Part shown: positions 23,473 through 32,693 of the stretch, piece by piece
How the letters are laid out: every line of letters begins with the position of its first letter
Numbering within the stretch: position 1 is the first letter of the stretch
Source: Eubacteriales bacterium
GTDB taxonomy: Bacteria > Bacillota > Clostridia > Lachnospirales > Lachnospiraceae
DNA: 64,000 nt
Assembly (NCBI GenBank): GCA_030524455.1
Contig: JAUNGT010000006.1
Location: forward strand, 1 to 64,000
Direction: 5' to 3'
Translations under genes and position numbers: made by a program
The notes under the pieces: generated by a model
Told to the model about the DNA's origin: nothing
Seen by the model: the letters and a program-made list of their open reading frames with translations, nothing else
Database searches by the model: none

Positions 23473-24384
23473 ATGATGGGGAAGAATAATTCTTTGAGAC
23501 GAAACCGTGTCTTGGTCTGGAGGGAAACGAGGGCAGCATACCTGTTTCTTCTCCCGGCGCTGATCTTCTTTCTGGGTTTCGTCATTGTCCCGATGTTTCT
23601 GTGCTTATTCTACAGCTTCTTTAATTATACGATGGATGATTTCTCCTTCGTGGGACTGCAGAACTACATAGAGATGATTCATGACGTTATTTTCAGGAAA
23701 GCGCTGGTCAACACGGTGATTATCGTTATCGTGGCGGTGCCGACCGTCACTGCGTTTTCGCTCTGGGTGGCGGCCGTGATCTATCGGATGCACGCATTTA
23801 CCAGATCCTTTTACCGGTGTGTCTTTTATCTGCCGGTTGTAACCGGCACGGTGGCCGTATCGGTGGTCTGGAAATGGATGTTTAACAAGTACACGGGCCT
23901 GTTTAACTATGTTTTGACCGGTGTGGGCGTCATTGACGAAAATATCAACTGGCTGGGCAACGAGCGGACGGCCCTTGCCTGTATTATCCTGATCCTGTTC
24001 ACGACTTCCATCGGACAGCCCATCGTGCTCTATGTGGCGGCCCTCGGAAATGTGGACACGGCGCTGGTGGAGGCCTCCGAGGTGGACGGGGCGACGAAGT
24101 TCCAGTCCTTCTGGAAGGTGAAATGGCCGTCTGTCATGCCGACGACGCTGTACATTCTGGTGATCACGACGATCAACTCCTTCCAGTGCTACGCGCTGAT
24201 TCAGCTGTTGACGTCCGGCGGCCCCAATCACGCCACGGACACCATCATGTACTATATTTACTATGAAGCGTTCAAGCTGAACCGTTATGGCTATGGAAAT
24301 GCCATGGGTATCTTCCTGGCGCTGGTGATCGCCCTGTTCTCCCTGGTCCAGTTTAAGGTGACGAACAGCGGAAAGATGGACTAG
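23473..24384 (+). CDS. ABC sugar transporter permease (MalF type)
   Basis: A 303-residue membrane protein with about six transmembrane helices (first at AAYLFLLPALIFFLGF). The permease EAA loop is present as EASEVDGATKFQSFWKVKWP. It forms the import channel with the next gene. The start is taken at ATG 23473, after AAAGGA; an earlier in-frame TTG lies inside the hairpin. No ATPase gene is in this operon, so a shared MsmK-type ATPase elsewhere is likely. Confidence 0.85.
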   Translation: MMGKNNSLRRNRVLVWRETRAAYLFLLPALIFFLGFVIVPMFLCLFYSFFNYTMDDFSFVGLQNYIEMIHDVIFRKALVNTVIIVIVAVPTVTAFSLWVAAVIYRMHAFTRSFYRCVFYLPVVTGTVAVSVVWKWMFNKYTGLFNYVLTGVGVIDENINWLGNERTALACIILILFTTSIGQPIVLYVAALGNVDTALVEASEVDGATKFQSFWKVKWPSVMPTTLYILVITTINSFQCYALIQLLTSGGPNHATDTIMYYIYYEAFKLNRYGYGNAMGIFLALVIALFSLVQFKVTNSGKMD

Positions 24385-24396
24385 GAGGTGACCGCA

Positions 24397-25230
24397 GTGA
24401 AAGCTCAGTTAAAGAAAATAAGCGGATACGGAATTTTTGCAAATATTGTGATGATCGCGCTTGCAATCCTGATGATCTTTCCATTATACTGGATCGTGAC
24501 GGGTTCCTTTAAGGATGCGGCCGCCATCAACGCGGCGGTGCCCGAGTGGTTTCCGTCCAATCCGATCATTGACAACTATATCCGTCTGTTCCAGAAGCCC
24601 GCGCTGCGCTGGCTGTGGAATACGGTGTTTATGGCCGTGATGGCGATGGCGCTGACCTGTATCACGGCGGCCATGGCGGGATATGCGCTGGCGAAGAAAC
24701 GGTTCATCGGTCAGGCGGCTATTTTCTCCCTGTTTGTGTGCGCGATGGCGCTGCCCAAGCAGGTCGTGCTGATTCCGCTGCTGAAGGAGATGGCGTTCCT
24801 CGGGCTGCACGATACGCTGTGGGCGGTCATTCTGCCTACCGTGGGCTGGCCCTTCGGCGTGTTTTTGATGAAGCAGTTCGCGGAAGGGATTCCCGGCGAG
24901 ATGCTGGAGGCGGCGCGGATCGACGGGGCCGGAGAGGTCCGGACCTTTACGACGATCGTTATGCCTATGATTAAGCCGGGCATCGGCGCGCTGGCGATCT
25001 TCACCTTTATCAGCACATGGAACGATTACTTCCTGCAGTTGATCATGCTGAATGCCAGCGAGGTGCTGACCATCTCTCTTGGCATCGCCAAGCTGCAGGC
25101 GGAGATGGCGACCGATTACGGCCTGATTATGGCGGGCGCGGCGGTGGCGGCGGTCCCGATTGTCACCATTTTCCTGATGTTCCAGAAATACTTCACGCAG
25201 GGCATTACGCTGGGCGCGGTGAAGGGATAA
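24397..25230 (+). CDS. ABC sugar transporter permease (MalG type)
   Basis: A 277-residue membrane protein with about six helices (first at ANIVMIALAILMIFPLYWI). The EAA loop reads EAARIDGAGEVRTFTTIVMP and the protein ends in YFTQGITLGAVKG, the usual MalG-type tail. GTG 24397 is preferred because AGGAGG lies 8 bases upstream and overlaps the stop of the first permease. Partner of the MalF-type permease in the presumed sialic acid importer. Confidence 0.87.
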   Translation: MKAQLKKISGYGIFANIVMIALAILMIFPLYWIVTGSFKDAAAINAAVPEWFPSNPIIDNYIRLFQKPALRWLWNTVFMAVMAMALTCITAAMAGYALAKKRFIGQAAIFSLFVCAMALPKQVVLIPLLKEMAFLGLHDTLWAVILPTVGWPFGVFLMKQFAEGIPGEMLEAARIDGAGEVRTFTTIVMPMIKPGIGALAIFTFISTWNDYFLQLIMLNASEVLTISLGIAKLQAEMATDYGLIMAGAAVAAVPIVTIFLMFQKYFTQGITLGAVKG

Positions 25231-25249
25231 TGACAGGAGGCAAACGAAT

Positions 25250-26155
25250 ATGAATTTAAGCAAATATGCAGGTGTGTTCCCGGCGTTTTATGCGTGCTAT
25301 GACGAGGCGGGAAATGTTTCTCCGGAGCGGGTGCAGGCGTTTACGAAATATCTGATCGGCAAGGGCGTGCAGGGCCTTTATGTGGGAGGCTCCTCCGGGG
25401 AGTGTATCTATCAGAGCGTGGAGGACCGGAAGCTGACCCTGGAAAATGTCGTGCAGGCGGCGGAGGGCCGGGCAGTGATTATCGCCCATGTGGCCTGCAA
25501 CAATACAAAGGACAGCCGGGAGCTGGCGGCCCATGCGGAAAGCCTGGGCGTGGACGCGATCGCTTCCATCCCGCCCATTTATTTCCGGCTTCCGGAGCAT
25601 GCCATCGCGCAGTATTGGAACGATATTTCCGCGGCGGCGCCAAACACCGACTTTATCATCTATAACATTCCGCAGCTGGCGGGCGTATCGCTGACGATCC
25701 CGCTGCTTCGGGAGATGAAGAAGAATCCCCGGGTCATCGGCGTGAAAAATTCTTCCATGCCCGTGCAGGATATCCAGATGTTTCGGGATGAGGAGGTGCT
25801 GGTCTTTAACGGCCCCGACGAGCAGTTTGTGTCCGGCCTTGCGGCGGGCGCCGTGGGCGGCATCGGCGGCACCTACGCGGTTATGCCGGAGCTGTTTTTG
25901 CGGGCGAGGGCGCTTTTTATCGACGGGAGGATGGAGGAGGCCAGGCAGGTACAGAACGATATTTGCCGCATCATCTATAAGATGTGCTCCACGAGGGGCA
26001 ACATGTACGCGACCATCAAGGAGATCCTCCGTCTGCAGGGCGGACCGGACATCGGAGGCGTGAGACGGCCGCTTGCCGGGCTTGCGGAGACAGATTATGA
26101 GATTGTGAAAGAGTGCGCCGGCATGATCGGCGCAGCCATTGCAAAGCACTGCTGA
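25250..26155 (+). CDS. nanA: N-acetylneuraminate lyase
   Basis: A 301-residue class I aldolase of the DHDPS/NAL family that splits N-acetylneuraminate into ManNAc and pyruvate. The carboxylate-binding loop is GGSSGE (residues near 46-51), the catalytic Tyr is in YNIPQLAGV, and the Schiff-base Lys is K166 in VIGVKNSS. GGIGGTYAVMPE follows, as in NAL enzymes. AGGAGG lies upstream of the ATG. Its place between the importer and an RpiR regulator, opposite nanE, confirms the role. Confidence 0.92.
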   Translation: MNLSKYAGVFPAFYACYDEAGNVSPERVQAFTKYLIGKGVQGLYVGGSSGECIYQSVEDRKLTLENVVQAAEGRAVIIAHVACNNTKDSRELAAHAESLGVDAIASIPPIYFRLPEHAIAQYWNDISAAAPNTDFIIYNIPQLAGVSLTIPLLREMKKNPRVIGVKNSSMPVQDIQMFRDEEVLVFNGPDEQFVSGLAAGAVGGIGGTYAVMPELFLRARALFIDGRMEEARQVQNDICRIIYKMCSTRGNMYATIKEILRLQGGPDIGGVRRPLAGLAETDYEIVKECAGMIGAAIAKHC

Positions 26156-26175
26156 GAGAGGAATTGAAGGGACAT

Positions 26176-27027
26176 ATGGTTTCCAGCTTTTTGAGTGACA
26201 TTCAGTTATCCTATAACCAGTTTACGAGAACCGAGAAAAAGATCGCCGACTATGTGATCAAGCACTGCGACAAGGTGGTGTTTATGTCCATCAGCGATCT
26301 GTCGGAGGCCTGCCGCGTGGCGGACGCCAGCGTCTATCGCTTTTGCCGCACCATGGGCGTCAAGGGCTATCAGGAGTTTAAGATGAAGCTTTCCCTCAGC
26401 CTTGCGTCGGAGGATGCCGGGAAGGCGGGGGAGACGAAGGACGTCCGGCGCTGGGGGCTGGAGTACATTCTCGACGAGGTACTGGAAAAAAACGTGAATG
26501 CCATGCGGGAAACGCGGAGGCTGGCCAATCACGAGACGATTGAGAAAACGGTCCGGATGATGGAGGAGGCGCAGCGCATTTACTTCTTCGGGATCGGGGA
26601 CAGTCTGCTGATGGGGCAGCTTGCCGTGAACAAATTTCTGCGCATCACCAAAAAGGTGAGCTGTATTTCCGATCTCCATATGCAGGCGATGGTGGCCTCC
26701 ATGGCGTCGGAGGAGGATATGTTTATCTTTTTGTCCTATTCCGGCTCCACCAAGGATAACATTTCCGTGGCGCGGATCGCCCGGGAGTGCGGCGCGAAGA
26801 TCGCGGTGATCAGCCGTTTTATGAAAACGCCGCTGACGGCCTACACGGACACGCTTCTTTTGTGCGGTTCGGACGAAGGCCCGCTGGAGGGCGGCTCCAT
26901 GGGCGCCAGGGCCAGCCAGATGTTCATCATCGACGTGCTGTTCCATGAATATTACAGAAGAAACCATGAGGCCTCCAAGGAAAACAATCACCGGACCTCG
27001 GAGGCGGTCGTGGAACGGATCTACTGA
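26176..27027 (+). CDS. RpiR-family regulator of the sialic acid genes
   Basis: A 283-residue regulator. The N-terminal HTH (about 1-77; LSEACRVADASVYRFCRTMG) is the RpiR DNA-binding domain, and a SIS sugar-phosphate domain spans about 120-260 (FFGIGDSLLMGQLAVNKF, FLSYSGSTKDN). It would sense a pathway intermediate such as ManNAc-6-P or GlcNAc-6-P. Start ATG 26176 follows AAGGGA; it lies 20 bases after nanA. The following hairpin closes the operon. Confidence 0.87.
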   Translation: MVSSFLSDIQLSYNQFTRTEKKIADYVIKHCDKVVFMSISDLSEACRVADASVYRFCRTMGVKGYQEFKMKLSLSLASEDAGKAGETKDVRRWGLEYILDEVLEKNVNAMRETRRLANHETIEKTVRMMEEAQRIYFFGIGDSLLMGQLAVNKFLRITKKVSCISDLHMQAMVASMASEEDMFIFLSYSGSTKDNISVARIARECGAKIAVISRFMKTPLTAYTDTLLLCGSDEGPLEGGSMGARASQMFIIDVLFHEYYRRNHEASKENNHRTSEAVVERIY

Positions 27028-27046
27028 TAACGGAGTGCAGAAGGAG

Positions 27047-27069
27047 CGGGCGATACGTCCGCCCTTTTT
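27047..27069 (+). terminator. Terminator of the nan plus arm
   Basis: GGGCG...CGCCC with a short ATACGTC loop, followed by five T residues. It separates the sialic acid operon from the TerB-ATPase-helicase operon. Confidence 0.75.
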
Positions 27070-27079
27070 GCGTTTCCGG

Positions 27080-27107
27080 TTGATTTTGTCCCCGGATATA
27101 GTATAAT
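27080..27107 (+). promoter_or_regulatory. Promoter of the Shango-like operon
   Basis: -35 TTGATT, 16-bp spacer, perfect -10 TATAAT. AGGAGG and the TTG start at 27129 follow directly, so the leader is very short. Confidence 0.8.
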
Positions 27108-27128
27108 CTCCCTACAGGAGGTGGCGCT

Positions 27129-29129
27129 TTGGAACTGTCGGAGCTGACGGCCTACGCCGAAGAAAAATATCATATCCGGGAGCAGAGCAGGCAGGCGGAT
27201 TTTCCGGGCTGCTCCGTTCTGACAGAGCCGGTCTCGGGAAAATGGGCAGCCCTTTTGATGCGTCAGTGGGATTCCGATACGGGATCGGAGCTGCAGCGGT
27301 GTGACATCAAGTGCGGGCGGCAGATTCTTTCGGAGCGGAGGGCGCCCTATCTGTCGCGGCCTTTTTTTATGAAGGGCGACAGCTGGGTGGGCGTCATTTT
27401 TGACCGGAGCACGGAGCCGGAGGTGGTGTTTGAGCTGTTTGACCGCGCCGTTTGCGCCTGCCGGGGAAACGGCGGGTACCGCTGCGGCGCTACCCTGGAC
27501 AGCTGCGGCGATAGCCGGGACAGCCGCGGTTGTCCTGTCCAGGGGGCTGACATCGTGCTGGATACGCCGCCCGCAGCGCAGACCGTCGTCTGGCCGGAGA
27601 CTGCGATTCCGGCTTTTGGCGCGCCGTTTTCGGTATCCGCCCCGGAGATGCCGGAGAAAATCCGGGAAATGCGGAGCCTGTATGAATACCATGCGGGTTC
27701 CTTCGAGGGAAAGTGGAGAAATTTTGTGCGGCAGGGCAAATTTATGGAGGCTTACGAGGACGATGCGCCCTGGGACGGGGAGTATCGGCGCTATTTCCCG
27801 ACCTATCACGATTTGAACCTTCCGCAGCTGAGAGGTTATTTCACCTGGCGCACCCGGCTTCGGAGAGGGGAATTTACGCCGGTTTCGGCCTCCCTGGCCT
27901 ATCTGTATGTGTATGAGCTTTTAAACGGGATCGGGGTCGCTTCGCCGGAGGAGTGCCTCCGGAAAATGCAGGAATTTGAGGCGGGCTTTCTGGATGCCGG
28001 GATGGGGGATCCGGGAATGCGCAAAAACCTGCGCCGCTGGATGCTGGAATATGCGGTACTGCACGATGTTTCTCCCGAGCTTGCCCGCCGCTGTGCCGAT
28101 CCCGATGTCCTGCGAAGGGACGCTGCCCTGGCGGCGCTCAGAGCCCCGGAGAGCAGTTCGGATGTGGAGATTTTTTCGGCGCTTTTTGTTTTGGCGGGGA
28201 AAAATCCGGAGCAGTCGCCCGTCGTAAAGAGGGATGCAGAGAAGGGAAAGCGGCTTTTTGCGTCGGTGTGGCGCTGTGCCTGCCAAAGCCTTGCCGGGAA
28301 CGGAAGGGATTTGTTTACGGTCTGCTTTGGAAAACAGAAAAGCTTTGCCTGGCATCCGCTGGGCAATGCGGTCTATCGGGAGGAGAACCGGCATCCGGAT
28401 ACCGACTATGCCCTGGATCCGTGCAGGCTTTTCCTTTGCCGCAGCGGCGTGTGGGAGGAAAGGCGCTACGACAGTCTGTACTTTGACAAAGACAGGCTCC
28501 GGACGCTTCTGCACGAGGCGGACCGCGTGCTGCGAAGGGCCCTGAAAACAGGCCATTATCTGAAGGAGCTCCCCGGAGGCGCGTGGGCGGCGGACTGCGC
28601 GCAGGAGGCTCTTTTGGCGGAGCGCAGGGCAGAGCAGGAGGCCGCAAGGCCGAAGATTGCGGTCGAGCTTTCCCGGCTGGAGAGGATCCGGCAGGAGGCG
28701 GGCGTCACACGGGACAGCCTGCTGGTTGCAGAGGAGCCGGAGATGGCCGGGGAGCTGCCGGAGGTAGCCGGGGAGGTGCAGGAGGCGGGGGAAATGAATG
28801 CGGAAAAGGCTTCGGCAGCGGAAGCTTTGCCGTCGGAAGTGCCGCCGCCAAAAGCTGCACCGGCGGAGGTGCCGGAAGGACCGGAAGGGCTGGATGAGAC
28901 AGGACGGAGGCTTCTGCGGGAGCTTGCAGAACACCGGCCGGTGGAGGCTTATCTGAGGGCGAATCATCTGATGCCCTCCGTGGTTGCGGACGCCGTCAAC
29001 GAGGCCCTGTTTGATGAGATCGGCGACAATGTTTTGGAATGCGACGGCGATAGAATTACCCTGGTGGAAGATTACCGGGAGGATATCCTGGATATCCTGC
29101 GGATGCTTGGAGGTTACCGGAATGAATGA
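27129..29129 (+). CDS. sngA: TerB_N/TerB_C protein, SngA-like component of a Shango defence system
   Basis: A 666-residue cytosolic protein. Residues about 170-330 fit TerB_N (MRSLYEYHAGSFEGKW, FPTYHDLNLPQLRGYFTWRT, YLYVYELLNGIG). Residues about 490-660 fit TerB_C, with a Glu/Ala/Pro-rich linker at about 540-595. TerB domains are metal-binding helical modules linked to stress and phage-defence systems. The first 90 residues are an unassigned N-terminal domain. Start TTG 27129 has AGGAGG upstream. The next gene overlaps its stop by 8 bases. The system name follows from the trio TerB protein, DUF2791 ATPase, Lhr-like helicase. Confidence 0.75.
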   Translation: MELSELTAYAEEKYHIREQSRQADFPGCSVLTEPVSGKWAALLMRQWDSDTGSELQRCDIKCGRQILSERRAPYLSRPFFMKGDSWVGVIFDRSTEPEVVFELFDRAVCACRGNGGYRCGATLDSCGDSRDSRGCPVQGADIVLDTPPAAQTVVWPETAIPAFGAPFSVSAPEMPEKIREMRSLYEYHAGSFEGKWRNFVRQGKFMEAYEDDAPWDGEYRRYFPTYHDLNLPQLRGYFTWRTRLRRGEFTPVSASLAYLYVYELLNGIGVASPEECLRKMQEFEAGFLDAGMGDPGMRKNLRRWMLEYAVLHDVSPELARRCADPDVLRRDAALAALRAPESSSDVEIFSALFVLAGKNPEQSPVVKRDAEKGKRLFASVWRCACQSLAGNGRDLFTVCFGKQKSFAWHPLGNAVYREENRHPDTDYALDPCRLFLCRSGVWEERRYDSLYFDKDRLRTLLHEADRVLRRALKTGHYLKELPGGAWAADCAQEALLAERRAEQEAARPKIAVELSRLERIRQEAGVTRDSLLVAEEPEMAGELPEVAGEVQEAGEMNAEKASAAEALPSEVPPPKAAPAEVPEGPEGLDETGRRLLRELAEHRPVEAYLRANHLMPSVVADAVNEALFDEIGDNVLECDGDRITLVEDYREDILDILRMLGGYRNE

Positions 29130-30453
29130 CAATCAGAAAAAACCCCCGAAACGGATCGGGCAGGCGGTCTTGAATTCCCTGAAGGGCGGGGTGGTTCCCC
29201 GGATCGGCCTGCCTTATATTACGGTGGGACGCAAAAATGAAATCGAAGCTCTGCTTCACGACGTGGACATTATCTCGGACGGAGGCGCGGCGTTCCGTTT
29301 TATCGTGGGCCGCTATGGCTCCGGCAAGAGCTTTCTGCTGCAGACAATCCGCAATTATGTGATGGACAGGGGCTTTATTGTGGCCGACGCGGATCTGTCG
29401 CCGGAACGGCGGCTGCAGGGGACCAGGGGGCAGGGGCTTGCCACCTACCGGGAGCTGATCGGCAATCTTTCCACGAAGACAAAGCCTGAGGGCGGCGCGC
29501 TGACGCTGGTGCTGGACCGGTGGATCAGCGGCGTACAGGCCCGGGCCATGCAGGAGACGGGACTGACGCCCGAAGATGAGGGGCTGGCAAGGGCTGTCGA
29601 TCAGAAGATCTACGCCGTCACGGCGGCGGTCAGCGAGCTGGTGCACGGCTTTGAGTTTGCGCGGCTTTTGTCCGTCTATTACCATGCCTATCTGGACGGC
29701 GACGATGTGCAGAAGGCGAAGGTGGTGCGCTGGTTCCGCGGCGAATACGCCCTGAAAAAGGAGGCGAAGGAGGAGCTTGGCGTCAATATCATCATCAGCG
29801 ATGATGACTGGTACGATTACCTGAAAATTTTCGCCGTGTTTTTCCGCATGGCCGGATACGCGGGGCTGATGATTTTTATCGACGAGCTGGTGAATCTTTA
29901 CAAAATCCCCAACTCTGTCACCCGGCAGTACAATTATGAAAAGCTGCTGACCATGTACAATGACACCCTTCAGGGAAGGGCCCGCTATCTGGGCATCATC
30001 ATGGGCGCCACGCCCCAGACGGTGGAGGACCGGCGTCGGGGCCTGTACAGCTATGAGGCGCTGCGCTCCCGTCTGTCGGAGGGGAAATTTTCCCGGGAGG
30101 GAGCCCGTGACCTGCTGGCGCCTGTCATCCGGCTGGAGCCGCTGACGCCCGAGGAGATGCTTGTCCTGTGCGAAAAGCTGGCGGCCATGCACGCGGATCT
30201 GTACGGCTATGAAGGGCGGCTGGGCACGGAGGAGCTGGCCCGGTTTATCGAGCTGGAATATTCCCGCGTCGGCGCGGATCAGAATATCACGCCCCGGGAA
30301 GTGATCCGGGACTTTATCGAGCTTCTGGATCTGCTGTATCAGAACCCGGAGAGGACGATGGACGAGCTGCTTGGATCGGACGGCTTTTGCCATGCAAAAT
30401 CCGGGGCCGTGTCCGACCGGGCGGAGGAAGGCTATGTGGAGTTTACCCTATGA
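29122..30453 (+). CDS. sngB: DUF2791 (BrxD-like) ATPase, SngB-like component
   Basis: A 443-residue P-loop ATPase. Walker A is GRYGSGKS (residues 63-70), Walker B is MIFIDEL with D254/E255, and ATPQTVEDRRRGLYSYEALRSR (in parts) is typical of DUF2791/BrxD proteins. In BREX type 2 a BrxD ATPase pairs with a BrxHI helicase; in Shango the same pair occurs with a TerB protein. GGAGG lies 8 bases before ATG 29122. The helicase start overlaps its stop (ATGA). No pglX or pglZ gene is nearby, which argues against BREX. Confidence 0.8.
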   Translation: MNDNQKKPPKRIGQAVLNSLKGGVVPRIGLPYITVGRKNEIEALLHDVDIISDGGAAFRFIVGRYGSGKSFLLQTIRNYVMDRGFIVADADLSPERRLQGTRGQGLATYRELIGNLSTKTKPEGGALTLVLDRWISGVQARAMQETGLTPEDEGLARAVDQKIYAVTAAVSELVHGFEFARLLSVYYHAYLDGDDVQKAKVVRWFRGEYALKKEAKEELGVNIIISDDDWYDYLKIFAVFFRMAGYAGLMIFIDELVNLYKIPNSVTRQYNYEKLLTMYNDTLQGRARYLGIIMGATPQTVEDRRRGLYSYEALRSRLSEGKFSREGARDLLAPVIRLEPLTPEEMLVLCEKLAAMHADLYGYEGRLGTEELARFIELEYSRVGADQNITPREVIRDFIELLDLLYQNPERTMDELLGSDGFCHAKSGAVSDRAEEGYVEFTL

Positions 30454-32693
30454 ATGTCTTTGAGCGATATGCCCCCTTTATTCAGGATTATATTTACCGC
30501 TCCGGCTGGCAGGCGCTGCGGAGCGTGCAAAACGCCGCCGGGGAGGCCGTTTTTGGCACGGAGGACAACGTGCTGCTCACCGCCTCCACGGCCTCCGGCA
30601 AGACGGAGGCGGCCTTCTTTCCCGTTTTGACGCTGTTGGACGAGGAGCCCTCACAGAGCGTCGGGGTGCTGTATATCGCGCCCTTAAAGGCGCTCATCAA
30701 CGATCAGTTCGGAAGGCTTGGCGAGCTGTGCAGGGAGGCCCAAATTCCCGTAACCCGCTGGCACGGCGATGTGCCGCAGTCGCAAAAGCGAAAGCTTCTG
30801 CGCAAGCCTGCCGGTATTTTGCAGATCACGCCGGAATCCCTGGAGGCGATGCTGATCAACAAGCACATGGAGCTTCCGTCGCTTTTCGGGGATCTGCGGT
30901 TTATCATCATCGACGAGATCCATTCGCTTCTGCGGGGGGACCGGGGGCTTCAGACCTTCTGCCTGATCGAGCGGCTGTGCAGGGCAGCGGGCTGCCATCC
31001 CAGAAGGATCGGCCTTTCCGCCACCATCGGCAATCCGGAGGCGGCGGGGCGCTTCCTGGCGGCGGGCAGCGGACGGCGGACGCTGATTCCGCGGTTTGAC
31101 GGCGGCAGGGAGGTTTGGCGACTTTCCATGGAGCATTTTTTCAATACGGCGCCGCAGGCGGATGAGGACAAAAGGGAGGTTCCGGAAACGCCGATCCCGG
31201 AAGCTCCCACCGATACCGCGCCCAAAGCAGCGGATCCGGGCATCGGATATATTTTTGAGCACACCAGAGGGAAAAAATGTCTGATCTTTACCAATTCCCG
31301 GGAGGAGTGCGAGGCGCTCTGCCAGAGCCTGCGGCAGTATTGCGAGGCCAATCATGAGCCGGACCGTTTCCTCATTCACCACGGGAATCTTTCCGCCTCC
31401 TACCGGGAAAGCGCGGAGGAGGAGATGAAGGACGACGATTCCCTTTTGTCGGTCTGCGCCACCGCCACGCTGGAGCTTGGCATCGATATCGGCCGGCTGG
31501 AACGGGCCTTCCAGATTGACGCGCCCTTTACCGTGTCCGGCTTTCTGCAGCGGATGGGGCGCACGGGGCGCAGGGGCGATCCGTCGGAGATGTGGTTTGT
31601 CATGCGGGAGGATCACCCGGAGCCGAGAGCCATGCTGCCCGAAATGATTCCCTGGCGTCTGATCCAGGGGATCGCCCTGGTGCAGCTTTATATCGAGGAA
31701 CGCTTTGTGGAGCCGCCGCGCACCGGACGGCTGCCCTACAGCCTGCTGTATCATCAGACGATGAGCACGCTGGCCTCCTGCGGGGAGATGACGCCCGCCG
31801 AGCTTGCCTCCCGGGTGCTCCCGCTGTCCTGCTTTCAGCGGATTTCACGGGAGGATTACCGGATCCTGCTTCGGCACCTGCTGGAAATGGATCATATCAG
31901 CCGCACGGAAAACGGCGGTCTGATTGTGGGGCTGACGGGGGAGAGGATTGTCAACAATTACAAATTTTATGCGGTGTTCCAGGAAAATATCGAGTATTCC
32001 GTGCGTTCCGGGCCGGAGGAGCTGGGGACCATCGTGAAGCCGCCGCCGGTGGGCGATAAGATCGCCATTGCCGGGCGCGTCTGGGTGGTGGAGGAGGTGG
32101 ATCACAAAAAAAGAGAGGTATACTGTACGCTGGTCAAGGGGAATATCCCGGCTTATTTCGGAGATGTGGCGGGAGACATTCACACCCGCATCCTGGAGCG
32201 GATGCGGGGCGTTTTGGACGAACAGGGCAGCTACCCTTATCTGATGCGGCACGGGGTGTGCCGGCTGCAGGAGGCCAGGGACACCTTCCGGAAGGCCGGG
32301 CTGCGGGACCGCCCCCTGGTGCATCTGGGCGGGAATATGTGGGCGCTGTTTCCGTGGCTTGGCAGCTACGCCTTTCTTGCGCTGGAGCGGTTTTTGAAAA
32401 TCCGCTGCGCAAAGCGGCTGGGCCTGAAGGGAATGAATCCTTCCCGTCCCTATTATCTGCAGTTTACCATGAAGGCGGACGAGAAGGAGTTCTACCGGAT
32501 TACGGCACAGGAGGCGGCGCAGGCGTTTGACCCGCAGGAGCTTCTGTATCCCCGGGAGGTTCCGGTGTTTGAAAAATACGACGAATATGTGCCGGAGGAG
32601 CTCATCCGGAAGGGCTTCGCCCTGGGCGTGCTCGATGTGGAGGGTGCAAGAGAACGGGTGCTTGGCTGGTCAGCGTTCAGCTGCACAGAATAA
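30450..32693 (+). CDS. sngC: Lhr/BrxHI-like DEAD/DEAH helicase, SngC-like component
   Basis: A 747-residue superfamily 2 helicase. Motif I is ASGKTEA (G50-K51-T52), motif Ia APLKALIND, motif II DEIH at residues 155-158, motif III SATIG, and motif VI QRMGRTGRRGDP. The C-terminal 250 residues resemble the Lhr-type winged-helix/beta region. It should translocate on nucleic acid and act with the ATPase in front of it. ATG 30450 overlaps the ATPase stop. The 3' end overlaps the convergent DeoR gene by 17 bases with no terminator between. Confidence 0.82.
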   Translation: MNVFERYAPFIQDYIYRSGWQALRSVQNAAGEAVFGTEDNVLLTASTASGKTEAAFFPVLTLLDEEPSQSVGVLYIAPLKALINDQFGRLGELCREAQIPVTRWHGDVPQSQKRKLLRKPAGILQITPESLEAMLINKHMELPSLFGDLRFIIIDEIHSLLRGDRGLQTFCLIERLCRAAGCHPRRIGLSATIGNPEAAGRFLAAGSGRRTLIPRFDGGREVWRLSMEHFFNTAPQADEDKREVPETPIPEAPTDTAPKAADPGIGYIFEHTRGKKCLIFTNSREECEALCQSLRQYCEANHEPDRFLIHHGNLSASYRESAEEEMKDDDSLLSVCATATLELGIDIGRLERAFQIDAPFTVSGFLQRMGRTGRRGDPSEMWFVMREDHPEPRAMLPEMIPWRLIQGIALVQLYIEERFVEPPRTGRLPYSLLYHQTMSTLASCGEMTPAELASRVLPLSCFQRISREDYRILLRHLLEMDHISRTENGGLIVGLTGERIVNNYKFYAVFQENIEYSVRSGPEELGTIVKPPPVGDKIAIAGRVWVVEEVDHKKREVYCTLVKGNIPAYFGDVAGDIHTRILERMRGVLDEQGSYPYLMRHGVCRLQEARDTFRKAGLRDRPLVHLGGNMWALFPWLGSYAFLALERFLKIRCAKRLGLKGMNPSRPYYLQFTMKADEKEFYRITAQEAAQAFDPQELLYPREVPVFEKYDEYVPEELIRKGFALGVLDVEGARERVLGWSAFSCTE

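Noticed and set aside
27129..32693. BREX (Pgl) system
   Set aside because: BrxD-like and BrxHI-like proteins are present, but pglX methyltransferase, pglZ phosphatase, pglW/Y genes are absent, and the TerB protein fits Shango.
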